Below are positions 7,577-14,481 of a stretch of 43,273 nt of DNA, piece after piece. The stretch's first letter is position 1; every line of letters begins with the position of its first letter. A program made the translations under genes and the position numbers. The DNA is from Flavobacteriales bacterium (GTDB lineage Bacteria; Bacteroidota; Bacteroidia; Flavobacteriales_F; PHOS-HE28). Below the pieces are notes generated by a model. The model was given only the letters and a program-made list of their open reading frames with translations, did not search any database and was not told the DNA's origin. The DNA lies in NCBI GenBank assembly GCA_016788485.1, contig JAEUSV010000033.1, forward strand, positions 1 to 43,273. Reading direction: 5' to 3'.

Positions 7577-8989
7577 TTACTTGATGATCGTGCTCGGGCA
7601 CACGTAGTCGGTCACCTTTACATCGGTCTTCTTGATGGCATTGAAGCCGCCGCGAACCTCCACGAGGTTGTGGTAGCCGCGTGCCTTGAGCAGGCTGGCC
7701 GCGATCATGCTGCGGTAGCCACCGGCGCAGTGCACGTAGTTCGTCTCGTCCTTGCTGAAGGCGGCGAGGTTCTGGTTGATGTACTGCAGGGAGGCGTGCC
7801 AGGCACCATCCACATGCTCGGCGGTGTACTCGCCGTCCTTGCGCACGTCGATCACGCGGAGCTTGCCGGCGTTGAAGCGCTTGGCGAACTCCTCAGCATC
7901 GATCCGCTCGATGGTGTCCACTTCCTTGCCGTCGGCCTTCCACGCGGCGATGCCGCCCTTGAGGATGCCCATGACGTTGTCGTAGCCCACGCGGGCCAGG
8001 CGCGTCACCACCTCATCCTCCATGCCGGCATCGGTCACCAGCAGCAGCGGGTGCTTCACATCGGGGATCATGCTGCCCACCCAGGGCGCGAAATCGCCCT
8101 TGATGCCGATGTTGATGCTGCGCGGAATGAAGCCGTCCTTGAAGTCCTCGGCGTTGCGGGTGTCGAGCACCAGCGCGCCCTCGGTCTCGGCCACGAGCTC
8201 GAACTGGTCGGGGGTGAGGGCTCGCAGTCCCTTCTCCTTCACGGTGTCCACGCTGGGGATCACACCCTTGTTCATGGCCACGTTCTGCGGGAAGTAGGCG
8301 GGGGGCGGCAGTAGACCGTCGGTCACCTCCTTGATGAACTGTTCCTTGCTGGCGGCCTTCAGCGCGTAGTTGTTCCGCTTCTGGTTGCCGAGCGTGTCGA
8401 AGGTCTCCTTGCTCATGTTCTTGCCGCACGCGCTGCCGGCCCCGTGGGCAGGGTACACGATCACGTCATCGGGCAGGGGCATGATCTTGTTGTGAAGGCT
8501 CTCGTAGAGGAAACCGGCGAGGTCCTCCTGGGTGAGCGAACCGGCCTTCTGGGCCAGGTCGGGGCGGCCCACGTCGCCGATGAACAGGGTGTCGCCGGTG
8601 AAGATGCAGTGGGGCTTCCCGTTCTCGTCGTTGAGCAGGTAGGTGGTGCTCTCCATGGTGTGCCCGGGCGTGTGCAGCACCTTGATGGTGAGCTTGCCGA
8701 CCTTGAGCTCCTCACCATCGGTGGCGATGTGCGCATCGAAGCTGGGCTTGGCGTTGGGGCCGTACACGATGGCGGCGCCCGTCTTGCGCGAAAGGTCGAG
8801 GTGGCCGCTCACGAAATCGGCATGGAAGTGCGTCTCGAGCACGTACTTGATGTGGGCGCCGCTCTTTTCAGCGCGCTCCAGGTAGGGCTGGGTCTCGCGC
8901 AGCGGATCGATGATGACCGCCTCGCCGTCGCTCTCGATGTAATAGGCGCCCTGTGCCAGGCAGCCGGTGTAGATCTGTTCGACTTTCAT
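7577..8989 (-). CDS. CstB-like persulfide dioxygenase-rhodanese fusion
   Basis: A 470-residue cytoplasmic three-domain enzyme. Residues 1-230 are a metallo-beta-lactamase fold of the ETHE1 type, with THFHADFVSGH at 53-63, His110 in HTPGH, Asp133 in FTGDTLFIGDVGRPDL and His182 in PAHGAG; the iron ligands of persulfide dioxygenases correspond to His54, His110 and Asp133. Residues about 255-355 are a rhodanese-like domain whose active-site loop reads VTDAGMED and has no cysteine. Residues 363-455 are a second rhodanese domain with an intact CAGGYRS loop (Cys421). This order, dioxygenase then inactive and active rhodanese, is that of staphylococcal CstB, which turns persulfide into thiosulfate. 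The gene follows tauE and the ArsR-type regulator, again as in cst operons. Confidence 0.9.
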   Translation of the reverse strand: MKVEQIYTGCLAQGAYYIESDGEAVIIDPLRETQPYLERAEKSGAHIKYVLETHFHADFVSGHLDLSRKTGAAIVYGPNAKPSFDAHIATDGEELKVGKLTIKVLHTPGHTMESTTYLLNDENGKPHCIFTGDTLFIGDVGRPDLAQKAGSLTQEDLAGFLYESLHNKIMPLPDDVIVYPAHGAGSACGKNMSKETFDTLGNQKRNNYALKAASKEQFIKEVTDGLLPPPAYFPQNVAMNKGVIPSVDTVKEKGLRALTPDQFELVAETEGALVLDTRNAEDFKDGFIPRSINIGIKGDFAPWVGSMIPDVKHPLLLVTDAGMEDEVVTRLARVGYDNVMGILKGGIAAWKADGKEVDTIERIDAEEFAKRFNAGKLRVIDVRKDGEYTAEHVDGAWHASLQYINQNLAAFSKDETNYVHCAGGYRSMIAASLLKARGYHNLVEVRGGFNAIKKTDVKVTDYVCPSTIIK

Positions 8990-9035
8990 GGGTTGTGGAG
9001 TTGCTTGTTGTGGGCCCTTGGGGGCCGTTGGGGGT

Positions 9036-9845
9036 TCAGGATAGCTTCGACAGTTCCTTGGTGATGATGTAGACGCCCATCACCAGCACGAACCAGCCGA
9101 ACGCGGGTTTCAGCTTCTCGTTGGGGATGCGTTTGCTCAACAGGCTGCCCGCCACGATGCCGGCGATGGCGATGCCGGAGAAGAGCAACAGGAAGTTCCA
9201 GTCGATGGGCTCATCGCCTTTCAGGTCGCCGGTGAAGCCGATGAGGCTCTTGGCGGCGATGATCATGAGCGAGGTGCCCACGGCCTGCTTCATGGGCAGC
9301 CTGGCGAGGAGCACCAGGGCCGGGATGATCAGGAAGCCTCCGCCGGCGCCGACAAGGCCGGTCACCACGCCCACCACGGTGCCCTCCGCAAGGATGAGGG
9401 GATAGTTGAAGGCGACCTGGCCGTCCGTGCCCTCGGAGGAACCCTTGGGCTTGCGGATCATGCTGTAGGCGGCGGCCACCATCAGCAGCGCGAAGAGGAT
9501 GAGCATCCCCAAGGCCTTGCTCACCGGGGTGCTCCCCACGTTGAACAGCGGATCGGGCAATGCGGGCACCAGCCAGGCACGCGTGGCGTACACGGCGAGG
9601 ATGCTGGGAATGCCGAACACCACCGCCGTGCGCCAGTGGATGTTGTCCATGCGCATGTGGCTGAACGAGCCGATCAGGCTGGTGAGACCGACGATGAAGA
9701 GCGAATAGGCCGTCGCCAGCACCGCATCGATGCTGAAGAGGTACACGAGGATCGGAACCGTAAGGATGGAGCCGCCACCGCCGATCAGGCCGAGCGACAG
9801 GCCCATGAGCACCGCACCGATGTAGCCGAGGATCTCCATGGTCAT
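9036..9845 (-). CDS. TauE/SafE family sulfite/sulfonate exporter
   Basis: A 269-residue membrane permease made of two related halves, each starting with a glycine-rich re-entrant motif: [20 protein letters not shown] near the N-terminus and [20 protein letters not shown] in the middle, with about eight hydrophobic segments in all. TauE/SafE proteins export sulfite, sulfonates or related organic anions across the inner membrane. The ATG at 9845 was preferred because it overlaps the regulator stop as ATGA; the next ATG, two codons on at 9839, is almost equally good. The 46-base gap to the cstB-like gene holds no terminator, so the three genes probably form one unit. Sulfite or thiosulfate export to detoxify products of persulfide oxidation is the inferred role. 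Confidence 0.87.
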   Translation of the reverse strand: MTMEILGYIGAVLMGLSLGLIGGGGSILTVPILVYLFSIDAVLATAYSLFIVGLTSLIGSFSHMRMDNIHWRTAVVFGIPSILAVYATRAWLVPALPDPLFNVGSTPVSKALGMLILFALLMVAAAYSMIRKPKGSSEGTDGQVAFNYPLILAEGTVVGVVTGLVGAGGGFLIIPALVLLARLPMKQAVGTSLMIIAAKSLIGFTGDLKGDEPIDWNFLLLFSGIAIAGIVAGSLLSKRIPNEKLKPAFGWFVLVMGVYIITKELSKLS

Positions 9846-10156
9846 AGGTGCTCGCAGCAATGCTCGATGTTGCGGATGATCTTCATGAAATCGGGCTGGG
9901 CCAGGAAGTAGAAGCTGTACTTGCCCTCCTTCTCATAGTCCAGCAGGCCCTTGTCGCGCATCAGGGTCAGGTGCTGGCTCAGGATGGCCTGTTCCATGCC
10001 CAGCAGGTCGGACAGGTCCATCACGCAGAGCCGCTTGTTGCGGCCCAGCAGGTCGAGGATGGCCAGCCGCTGCGGATGGGCGGCCACCTTCAGCAGTTCG
10101 CTCGCGCGCACCAGCTTGTCGGTGCCTACCCGTTGGTCCAGGGTGTTCGTGCTCAT
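9842..10156 (-). CDS. ArsR/SmtB-family winged-helix regulator with a likely persulfide-sensing dithiol
   Basis: A 104-residue DNA-binding repressor of the ArsR type. The helix-turn-helix region is CVMDLSDLLGMEQAILSQHL (44-63), followed by the wing EKEGKYSFYF. Typical ArsR metal sites such as CVCDL are not present. Instead there is one cysteine at 44, before the recognition helices, and a CC pair at 100-101 in the C-terminal helix (NIEHCCEHL). That placement matches the two-cysteine scheme of SqrR/BigR-type persulfide sensors, which form a tetrasulfide bridge when reactive sulfur is present. The gene starts a unit with tauE and the cstB-like gene and has a promoter with inverted repeats upstream, so autoregulation and control of the unit are likely. 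Sulfur sensing is inferred from cysteines and neighbours. Confidence 0.85.
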   Translation of the reverse strand: MSTNTLDQRVGTDKLVRASELLKVAAHPQRLAILDLLGRNKRLCVMDLSDLLGMEQAILSQHLTLMRDKGLLDYEKEGKYSFYFLAQPDFMKIIRNIEHCCEHL

Positions 10157-10173
10157 GTTCGCCGTTGACGATG

Positions 10174-10181
10174 CAAATGTA
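10174..10181 (-). promoter_or_regulatory. Promoter -7 element (TACATTTG) for the arsR-type unit
   Basis: TACATTTG on the minus strand is a perfect match to the Bacteroidota TAnnTTTG -7 consensus, 17 bases before the regulator start codon. No clear TTTG -33 element is visible at the normal distance; inverted repeats occupy that place. Confidence 0.7.
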
Positions 10182-10188
10182 TAGCTAT

Positions 10189-10219
10189 GTCACTATGTGA
10201 CTTTCGTGACCGATGTCAC
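10189..10219. promoter_or_regulatory. Candidate operator: two GTCAC/GTGAC inverted repeats
   Basis: GTCAC-TAT-GTGAC (10189-10201) is a perfect inverted repeat lying 8 bases upstream of the -7 element, in the spacer of the promoter. A second repeat of the same half-sites in opposite order, GTGAC-CGAT-GTCAC, follows at 10206-10219. Placement is right for repression by the adjacent ArsR-type protein; binding itself is inferred. Confidence 0.55.
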
Positions 10220-10237
10220 ACAGGCAAGGGAAGCGGA

Positions 10238-11386
10238 TCAGAGCGCGGCGATGAGGCTGGGGCCGAACAGCTCCACCTGCCAGCGGCGCATGCCCGGCAG
10301 GGCGGCCAGTTCGTCGCTGGTGCGGGGCATCAGCCGGGCGATCTCGGTGAGCACGTGGTTGGGGCTCACGATGCCCGGACGCAGGTCGTGCTCGACCATG
10401 AGGCGCTCACGCACCTGCTTCAGCCGCTTCAGGCGCTCCTCGTAGTCGTCGTCGCGGTCCCAGCGCTTGGGGCGCTCCACGCGCGGCCACTGGTCCTTGG
10501 GAAGGGCCATGGCCCGCTCGATGGCCTTCATGATCGCGGGCCCGCTGCGTTGCAGCGTGCTCTCGCCGATGCCCTTGCGCTGGCCCAGCGCGGCGAGGTC
10601 CGCCGGTGGGTTGCGGCTCAGGTCGAGCATGGTCTCGTTGCCGAGCACCATGAAGGGCGCGCGGTCCAGCCGTTCGGCGAGCGCTTCACGCCAGCCGTGC
10701 AGCTCGCGCAGCACCGCCAGCTGCCGTGGCTTCAGGGCCTTGGCGCCCTTGATGCGCAGGAAGCCGGGCTCTTCCGTTCCGGTGTTCGCGAAGGGGATGT
10801 GCACCAGGTGCTCGAACTCTTCACGGGCCCAGGACCAGCGTCCCTTCTCCTCGAGCCGGGCCTTGAGGATGTCCCGCAGGGCGATGAGGTGCGCGGTGTC
10901 TGTGGCCGCGTAGGCGAGCATGTCGGGGGTGAGCGGCCGCTTGCTCCAATCGGCTTTCTGGAAACGCTTGTCGAGCGTGATGCCGAAGTGCTTGGCCAGG
11001 TTGGCCGCGAGACCGAGCTCTGGCTCGTTGAGCAGTTCGGCCGCGACGAGCGTGTCGAAGACGTTGGTCACCCGCAGGCCCCCGGCCCGCTTGAGCATGC
11101 GCAGGTCGTAATCGGCATCGTGGATCACCCATTCGATCGCCGGGTCGGTGAGGATCCGGTCCATCGCCGCGATGTCGGGCAGTGCCAGGGGGTCCACCAG
11201 CCAGGTGTCCGTGCGGGTGCTCAGCTGGATCAGGCACACACGCTCGGTGTAGCGGTGGAAGCTGCTGGCCTCGGTGTCGAGCGCCACCACGGGTTCGTGC
11301 GCGAGCCGGTCGACGAGCACGGCCAGCCCATCGCTGGTGGTGATCAGGGGGTGGTGCGCGGACACGGGACGGGAAAGGGGTTCCAA
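10238..11386 (-). CDS. rnd: Ribonuclease D
   Basis: A protein of about 382 residues with the DEDDy 3'-5' exonuclease domain: VALDTEASSFHR (Asp37, Glu39), HDADYDLRML (Asp94) and YAATDTAHLIAL for the third and fourth motif with its Tyr. A helical HRDC domain (about 215-290, LKPRQLAVLRELHGWREALA onward) follows, then a second helical C-terminal region. RNase D trims 3' ends of tRNA precursors and other structured RNAs in the cytoplasm. There is no ATG at the front: the start given is TTG (11386), and a GTG seven codons later (11365) is a good alternative, since family members usually begin shortly before HPLITTSDGL. It lies 37 bases after the dioxygenase gene on the same strand. Confidence 0.9.
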   Translation of the reverse strand: MEPLSRPVSAHHPLITTSDGLAVLVDRLAHEPVVALDTEASSFHRYTERVCLIQLSTRTDTWLVDPLALPDIAAMDRILTDPAIEWVIHDADYDLRMLKRAGGLRVTNVFDTLVAAELLNEPELGLAANLAKHFGITLDKRFQKADWSKRPLTPDMLAYAATDTAHLIALRDILKARLEEKGRWSWAREEFEHLVHIPFANTGTEEPGFLRIKGAKALKPRQLAVLRELHGWREALAERLDRAPFMVLGNETMLDLSRNPPADLAALGQRKGIGESTLQRSGPAIMKAIERAMALPKDQWPRVERPKRWDRDDDYEERLKRLKQVRERLMVEHDLRPGIVSPNHVLTEIARLMPRTSDELAALPGMRRWQVELFGPSLIAAL

Positions 11387-11423
11387 AGGCGCACGAACCT
11401 AACGAAAGGCATTGAGCAGGCGG

Positions 11424-12305
11424 TCAACCCAGCTGGAAACAGCGCATGCTGATGCTGCCCATCTCCATGCCGGTGTAGAGCACCTGGAGCGAGGCCTTCG
11501 GGTCGGCGGCGCCCACGGTGTAGAGCAGGGGCAGGTAGTGGTCGTTCGTGGGATGCGCCATGCGCGCCACGCTGCCGAGCCGCTCGTAGTCAACCAAGGC
11601 TGCGTGGTCACCGGTGGCCAGCCGGTCGGCCACGAAGGCATCGAACTGTTCGGCCCAATCGAAGGCGGGGCCCGCCGGGTCGTTCCAGTTCAACCGGCCC
11701 AGGTTGTGCACCACGTTGCCACTGCCGAGCACCAGGATCCCATCGTTGCGCAAGGCCGCGATCTCGCGGGCGAGGGCGTGATGCTGGGCCGGGCTCAGGC
11801 CCCAGTTGATGCTGAGCTGGAACACGGGCACGTCCGCGGCCGGCCACATGTGCCTGAGGATGGTCCATGCACCATGGTCCAGCCCCATGTCATGGTCCTC
11901 ATGGACCTTCAGGCTCGTGATGGCAGCGGCGGCCTTGTGTGCAGCCTCCGGGGCCCCGGGCGCAGGGTACTCCACGCGGAACAGCTCGTCGGGGAACCCG
12001 CCGAAATCGTGGATGGTGGCCGGTCGGGGGCTTACGGCGACCATCGTTGCTCCGGGGGTGAGCCAATGCGCGCTCACCACGAGCACCGCCTTCGGACGCT
12101 CCAAGGTGCGGCCCAGCTCGCCCAGGCGGCGGGTGAAAGCGTTGTCGTACAACGCGTTCATGGGGTTGCCGTGGCCGATGAACAGGCTCGGCATGCGCGG
12201 GCCGCTGCCGGCATCGCGGGCCTGTTGGGCGAGGTCCTTCAATTGCATGGCGCTCACGCCACCGACGGCAAGCGCGGAAAGCCCGAGAAAGTGTCGGCGG
12301 TCCAT
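11424..12305 (-). CDS. ygiD: 4,5-DOPA-extradiol-dioxygenase-type enzyme (YgiD family) with Tat-like signal
   Basis: A 293-residue LigB-superfamily non-haem metal dioxygenase. The expected metal-site histidines are visible in FIGHGNPMNAL, VVSAHWLTPGA, ATIHDFGGFPDELF and LGSGNVVHNLG, and LDHGAWTILRHMWPAADVPV is the family-typical stretch. Enzymes of this type open catechol rings such as L-DOPA with oxygen; many bacterial members have an unknown natural substrate. The N-terminus MDRRHFLGLSALAVGG looks like a twin-arginine signal, unusual because E. coli YgiD is cytoplasmic, so this copy may be periplasmic. It starts 4 bases after a perfect TAnnTTTG element, so the message may be leaderless. No neighbouring gene points to a catechol pathway. 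Confidence 0.88.
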   Translation of the reverse strand: MDRRHFLGLSALAVGGVSAMQLKDLAQQARDAGSGPRMPSLFIGHGNPMNALYDNAFTRRLGELGRTLERPKAVLVVSAHWLTPGATMVAVSPRPATIHDFGGFPDELFRVEYPAPGAPEAAHKAAAAITSLKVHEDHDMGLDHGAWTILRHMWPAADVPVFQLSINWGLSPAQHHALAREIAALRNDGILVLGSGNVVHNLGRLNWNDPAGPAFDWAEQFDAFVADRLATGDHAALVDYERLGSVARMAHPTNDHYLPLLYTVGAADPKASLQVLYTGMEMGSISMRCFQLG

Positions 12306-12309
12306 GGAC

Positions 12310-12317
12310 CAAAGATA
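12310..12317 (-). promoter_or_regulatory. Promoter -7 element (TATCTTTG) for the ygiD-like gene
   Basis: A perfect TAnnTTTG match on the minus strand, ending 4 bases before the ATG. One base upstream is the 12-base palindrome TTTCCATGGAAA (12319-12330), a possible operator. Confidence 0.6.
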
Positions 12318-12318
12318 G

Positions 12319-12330
12319 TTTCCATGGAAA
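12319..12330. promoter_or_regulatory. Perfect 12-base palindrome upstream of the ygiD-like promoter element
   Basis: TTTCCATGGAAA is self-complementary over 12 bases and abuts the -7 element of the dioxygenase gene with one base between. Position suggests a regulator site; no regulator is identified. Confidence 0.35.
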
Positions 12331-12378
12331 ATAGATGCAGCCCGATCCGGACCGACGGTTGGAAGGCCGAGGGGCCGC

Positions 12379-13470
12379 TTACACGTAGGTCTCGCCCCAC
12401 TCGGCGGTGGCGTCGTTCACGAACTGCTTGATCTTCTGCTCATCGTGCTTGCGCACCACGAGCAGCGCATCCTTCGTGCTCACCACGATGTAGTCCTCCA
12501 GGCCTTGGAGCACCACCAGCCGCTTGTCGTGGGCATGCACCACGTTCCGGGCGCAGTCGTAGAGCCGCACGAGCTCGCCCACCGAGGCGTTGCCACGGTC
12601 GTCGTGGGGCAGGTGGGTGTAGAGGCTGCCCCAGGTGCCCAGGTCGCTCCAGCCGAAGTCGCTGGTGACCACGAACACGTTGGCGGCCTTCTCCATCACG
12701 CCGTAGTCGATGCTGATGTTCGCGCAATCGGCGTACACGCCCTCGATGAAGGCGCGCTCGCCAGCGGTGCCATAAGCGTCGTGGCCGGCCTCGAAGGCCT
12801 TCTCCATCTCGGGCAGGTGCTCGCGGAAGGCCTTGCGGATGCTCTTCACGGTCCAGATGAAGATGCCGCTGTTCCACAGGAAATCGCCGCTTTCAATGAA
12901 GCGCAGCGCGGTGTCGTGGTCGGGCTTCTCGGTGAAGGTGCGCACGCGCTTCACCCGCGGGTGCGCGGTACCGGCCTCCTCGGCGAACTGGATGTAGCCG
13001 TAGCCGGTATCGGGGCGGCTGGGCATGATGCCCAGGGTCACCAGGCATTCGTGCTTCGTGGCCTGCTGGAGGGCGAGGCGGACGGTATCGTGGAAATCGG
13101 CCTCCTTCATCACCAGGTGGTCGCTGGGTGCCACGATGATGCGGGCCTCGGGATCGCGCTTGGCGATCACGTGGTTGGCGTAGGCGATGCAGGGGGCCGT
13201 GTTGCGGCGGCTGGGCTCGAGCAGGATCTGGTCGTCCTTGAGCATGGGCAGCTGCTGCTTCACGATGGGGGCGTACTGGGCGTTGGTCACCACCAGGATG
13301 TTCTCCGGCGGGCACAGGGCCAGGAAGCGGTCGAAGGTCTGCTGGATGAGGGTGCGGCCCAGGCCCAGGAAGTCGAGGAACTGCTTGGGGTAGGCGGTGC
13401 GGCTCATGGGCCAGAAGCGGCTTCCGATGCCGCCGGCCATGATCACGCAATAGGTGTTACGGTCGCTCAT
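12379..13470 (-). CDS. manC: Mannose-1-phosphate guanylyltransferase
   Basis: A 363-residue nucleotidyltransferase that makes GDP-mannose from mannose 1-phosphate and GTP for glycan synthesis. The sugar-nucleotide pyrophosphorylase motif VIMAGGIGSRFWPMSR is at 9-24, followed by AYPKQFLDFLG, where the Lys binds the sugar phosphate. Further family stretches are VVTNAQYAP, ILLEPSRRNTAPCIA, VAPSDHLV, GYGYIQF, FTEKPD and FLWNSGIFIW. It has the short monofunctional length; the C-terminal mannose-6-phosphate isomerase cupin of the bifunctional ManC type is absent. It lies 27 bases downstream of the SprT-like gene on the same strand and may be co-transcribed with it. Confidence 0.93.
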   Translation of the reverse strand: MSDRNTYCVIMAGGIGSRFWPMSRTAYPKQFLDFLGLGRTLIQQTFDRFLALCPPENILVVTNAQYAPIVKQQLPMLKDDQILLEPSRRNTAPCIAYANHVIAKRDPEARIIVAPSDHLVMKEADFHDTVRLALQQATKHECLVTLGIMPSRPDTGYGYIQFAEEAGTAHPRVKRVRTFTEKPDHDTALRFIESGDFLWNSGIFIWTVKSIRKAFREHLPEMEKAFEAGHDAYGTAGERAFIEGVYADCANISIDYGVMEKAANVFVVTSDFGWSDLGTWGSLYTHLPHDDRGNASVGELVRLYDCARNVVHAHDKRLVVLQGLEDYIVVSTKDALLVVRKHDEQKIKQFVNDATAEWGETYV

Positions 13471-13497
13471 GGTGTCTTCTTGGTCTCGGCCGTGGCG

Positions 13498-14124
13498 CTA
13501 GGCCAGGCGTGTGGGGATGGGGTGTTCCACATGCACCTCGGCCATGCGGTCGATGAGGTAGGTGCGCCGGTCGTTGAGGCAGCGGCAGCGGTAGCGGGTG
13601 CGGAGCCCAGGTCCCTTCACGAACAGTTTGCGGTTGAACAGGAAAATGGTGCTTTCACGCAATTCCTCCAGGAAAGGTTTCGGATCGGGGTCGTACCGGC
13701 GCAGCGCGCGCACGAGCCGGTGGTCGGTGCAGCTGCTGCTGGGCGCGTCCTCCAGGTGCTGCTGCAGCGTATTGAGCACGTCCTGAGGGAACACCAGCGG
13801 GCTCAGGTAGGGCCGCATGGCCTGGCGGTACTCGGCCTTCCATTCGGGGCCGTGGGGCTGGTGCCGGGGATGCTTCGCGAAGGTGTGGTAGTGCGCCATC
13901 TCGTGCACGAGCGTCACCAGGAAGGCGTAGGGGTTGAGCTCCCGGTTCACGCTGATGCGGTGCGGGCGGCCGCCATGGGCCGTGCGGAAGTCGCCGAGCT
14001 TGCTGGCGCGCGTGCGCGACACCTTCACCCGCACCGGATGCCGACGCAGCCAGTCCTCCACCATGGGCACGGCCGCCGGGGGCAGGTGGCCCCGCAGCAC
14101 CTCGAGGTCATTGACGCGGATCAT
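13498..14124 (-). CDS. SprT-like zinc metalloprotein
   Basis: A 208-residue protein with the SprT-like zincin motif VHEMAHYHTF (HExxH, His74, Glu75, His78) and a downstream third ligand region KHPRHQPHGPEWKAEYRQAM, as in SprT/Spartan-like domains. The N-terminal part (FRTAHGGRPHRISVNRELN) is the typical lead-in to the active-site helix. The C-terminal part includes CRCLNDRRTYLID, where full SprT proteins have a zinc ribbon, but only the CxC pair (180 and 182) is obvious together with Cys132. Substrate and role are unknown; eukaryotic Spartan cleaves DNA-protein crosslinks, which cannot be assumed here. The ATG at 14124 gives the normal N-terminus and overlaps the preceding lipoprotein gene by 17 bases. 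Confidence 0.82.
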   Translation of the reverse strand: MIRVNDLEVLRGHLPPAAVPMVEDWLRRHPVRVKVSRTRASKLGDFRTAHGGRPHRISVNRELNPYAFLVTLVHEMAHYHTFAKHPRHQPHGPEWKAEYRQAMRPYLSPLVFPQDVLNTLQQHLEDAPSSSCTDHRLVRALRRYDPDPKPFLEELRESTIFLFNRKLFVKGPGLRTRYRCRCLNDRRTYLIDRMAEVHVEHPIPTRLA

Positions 14125-14341
14125 CCGGGGGCGGGTCGATCGCCGCATGCAGGGCACCCTGGCCGGGCGGACGGGGCGCGGTGCGCTGGTTCCAATGCGG
14201 GCAGTCGCAGCTCTTCTTCTTGCGGCGCGCCGCGCCGTATTTCGGGCCCGACGCACAGCCCACGGCCAGCAAAGCGGCGAGCGCACCCATGAGGATGGTG
14301 CGCACGGACGGGTGGAGGCGGCTGCGGGTCGGGTTCGGCAT
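14108..14341 (-). CDS. Small lipoprotein with a KKKSCDCPHW motif
   Basis: A 77-residue protein with a lipoprotein signal (hydrophobic 15-27, lipobox AVGC with Cys at 29), then a short linker and a basic cysteine motif, RRKKKSCDCPHWN at 39-51, and a proline-rich tail. Small Bacteroidota proteins with a comparable C-x-C-P motif are familiar to me, but I know no function. Support for its being real: a perfect TACCTTTG promoter element 9 bases before the ATG, the lipobox, and a 17-base overlap with the SprT-like gene that suggests coupled translation. It would be the first gene of a lipoprotein-SprT-manC unit. Confidence 0.65.
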   Translation of the reverse strand: MPNPTRSRLHPSVRTILMGALAALLAVGCASGPKYGAARRKKKSCDCPHWNQRTAPRPPGQGALHAAIDPPPDDPRQ

Positions 14342-14350
14342 GGTACGCTC

Positions 14351-14358
14351 CAAAGGTA
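14351..14358 (-). promoter_or_regulatory. Promoter -7 element (TACCTTTG) for the lipoprotein-SprT-manC unit
   Basis: A perfect TAnnTTTG match on the minus strand, 9 bases before the ATG of the small lipoprotein gene, giving a very short leader. Confidence 0.6.
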
Positions 14359-14481
14359 TCCCCACCGGGCACCCAGCTGCCGGTCGTGGGGCCCAACCAT
14401 TCAACAGCCCGGTGGGAAAGGCCGCGGCCACCGGCTGCACCGGGGGGCGGACGAAGGCCTATTTTCGGCCGGTCATCGCCC

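Noticed and set aside
12445..14292. 615-codon plus-strand frame opposite manC and the SprT-like gene
   Set aside because: Antisense to two recognised genes; low-complexity composition, no motif.
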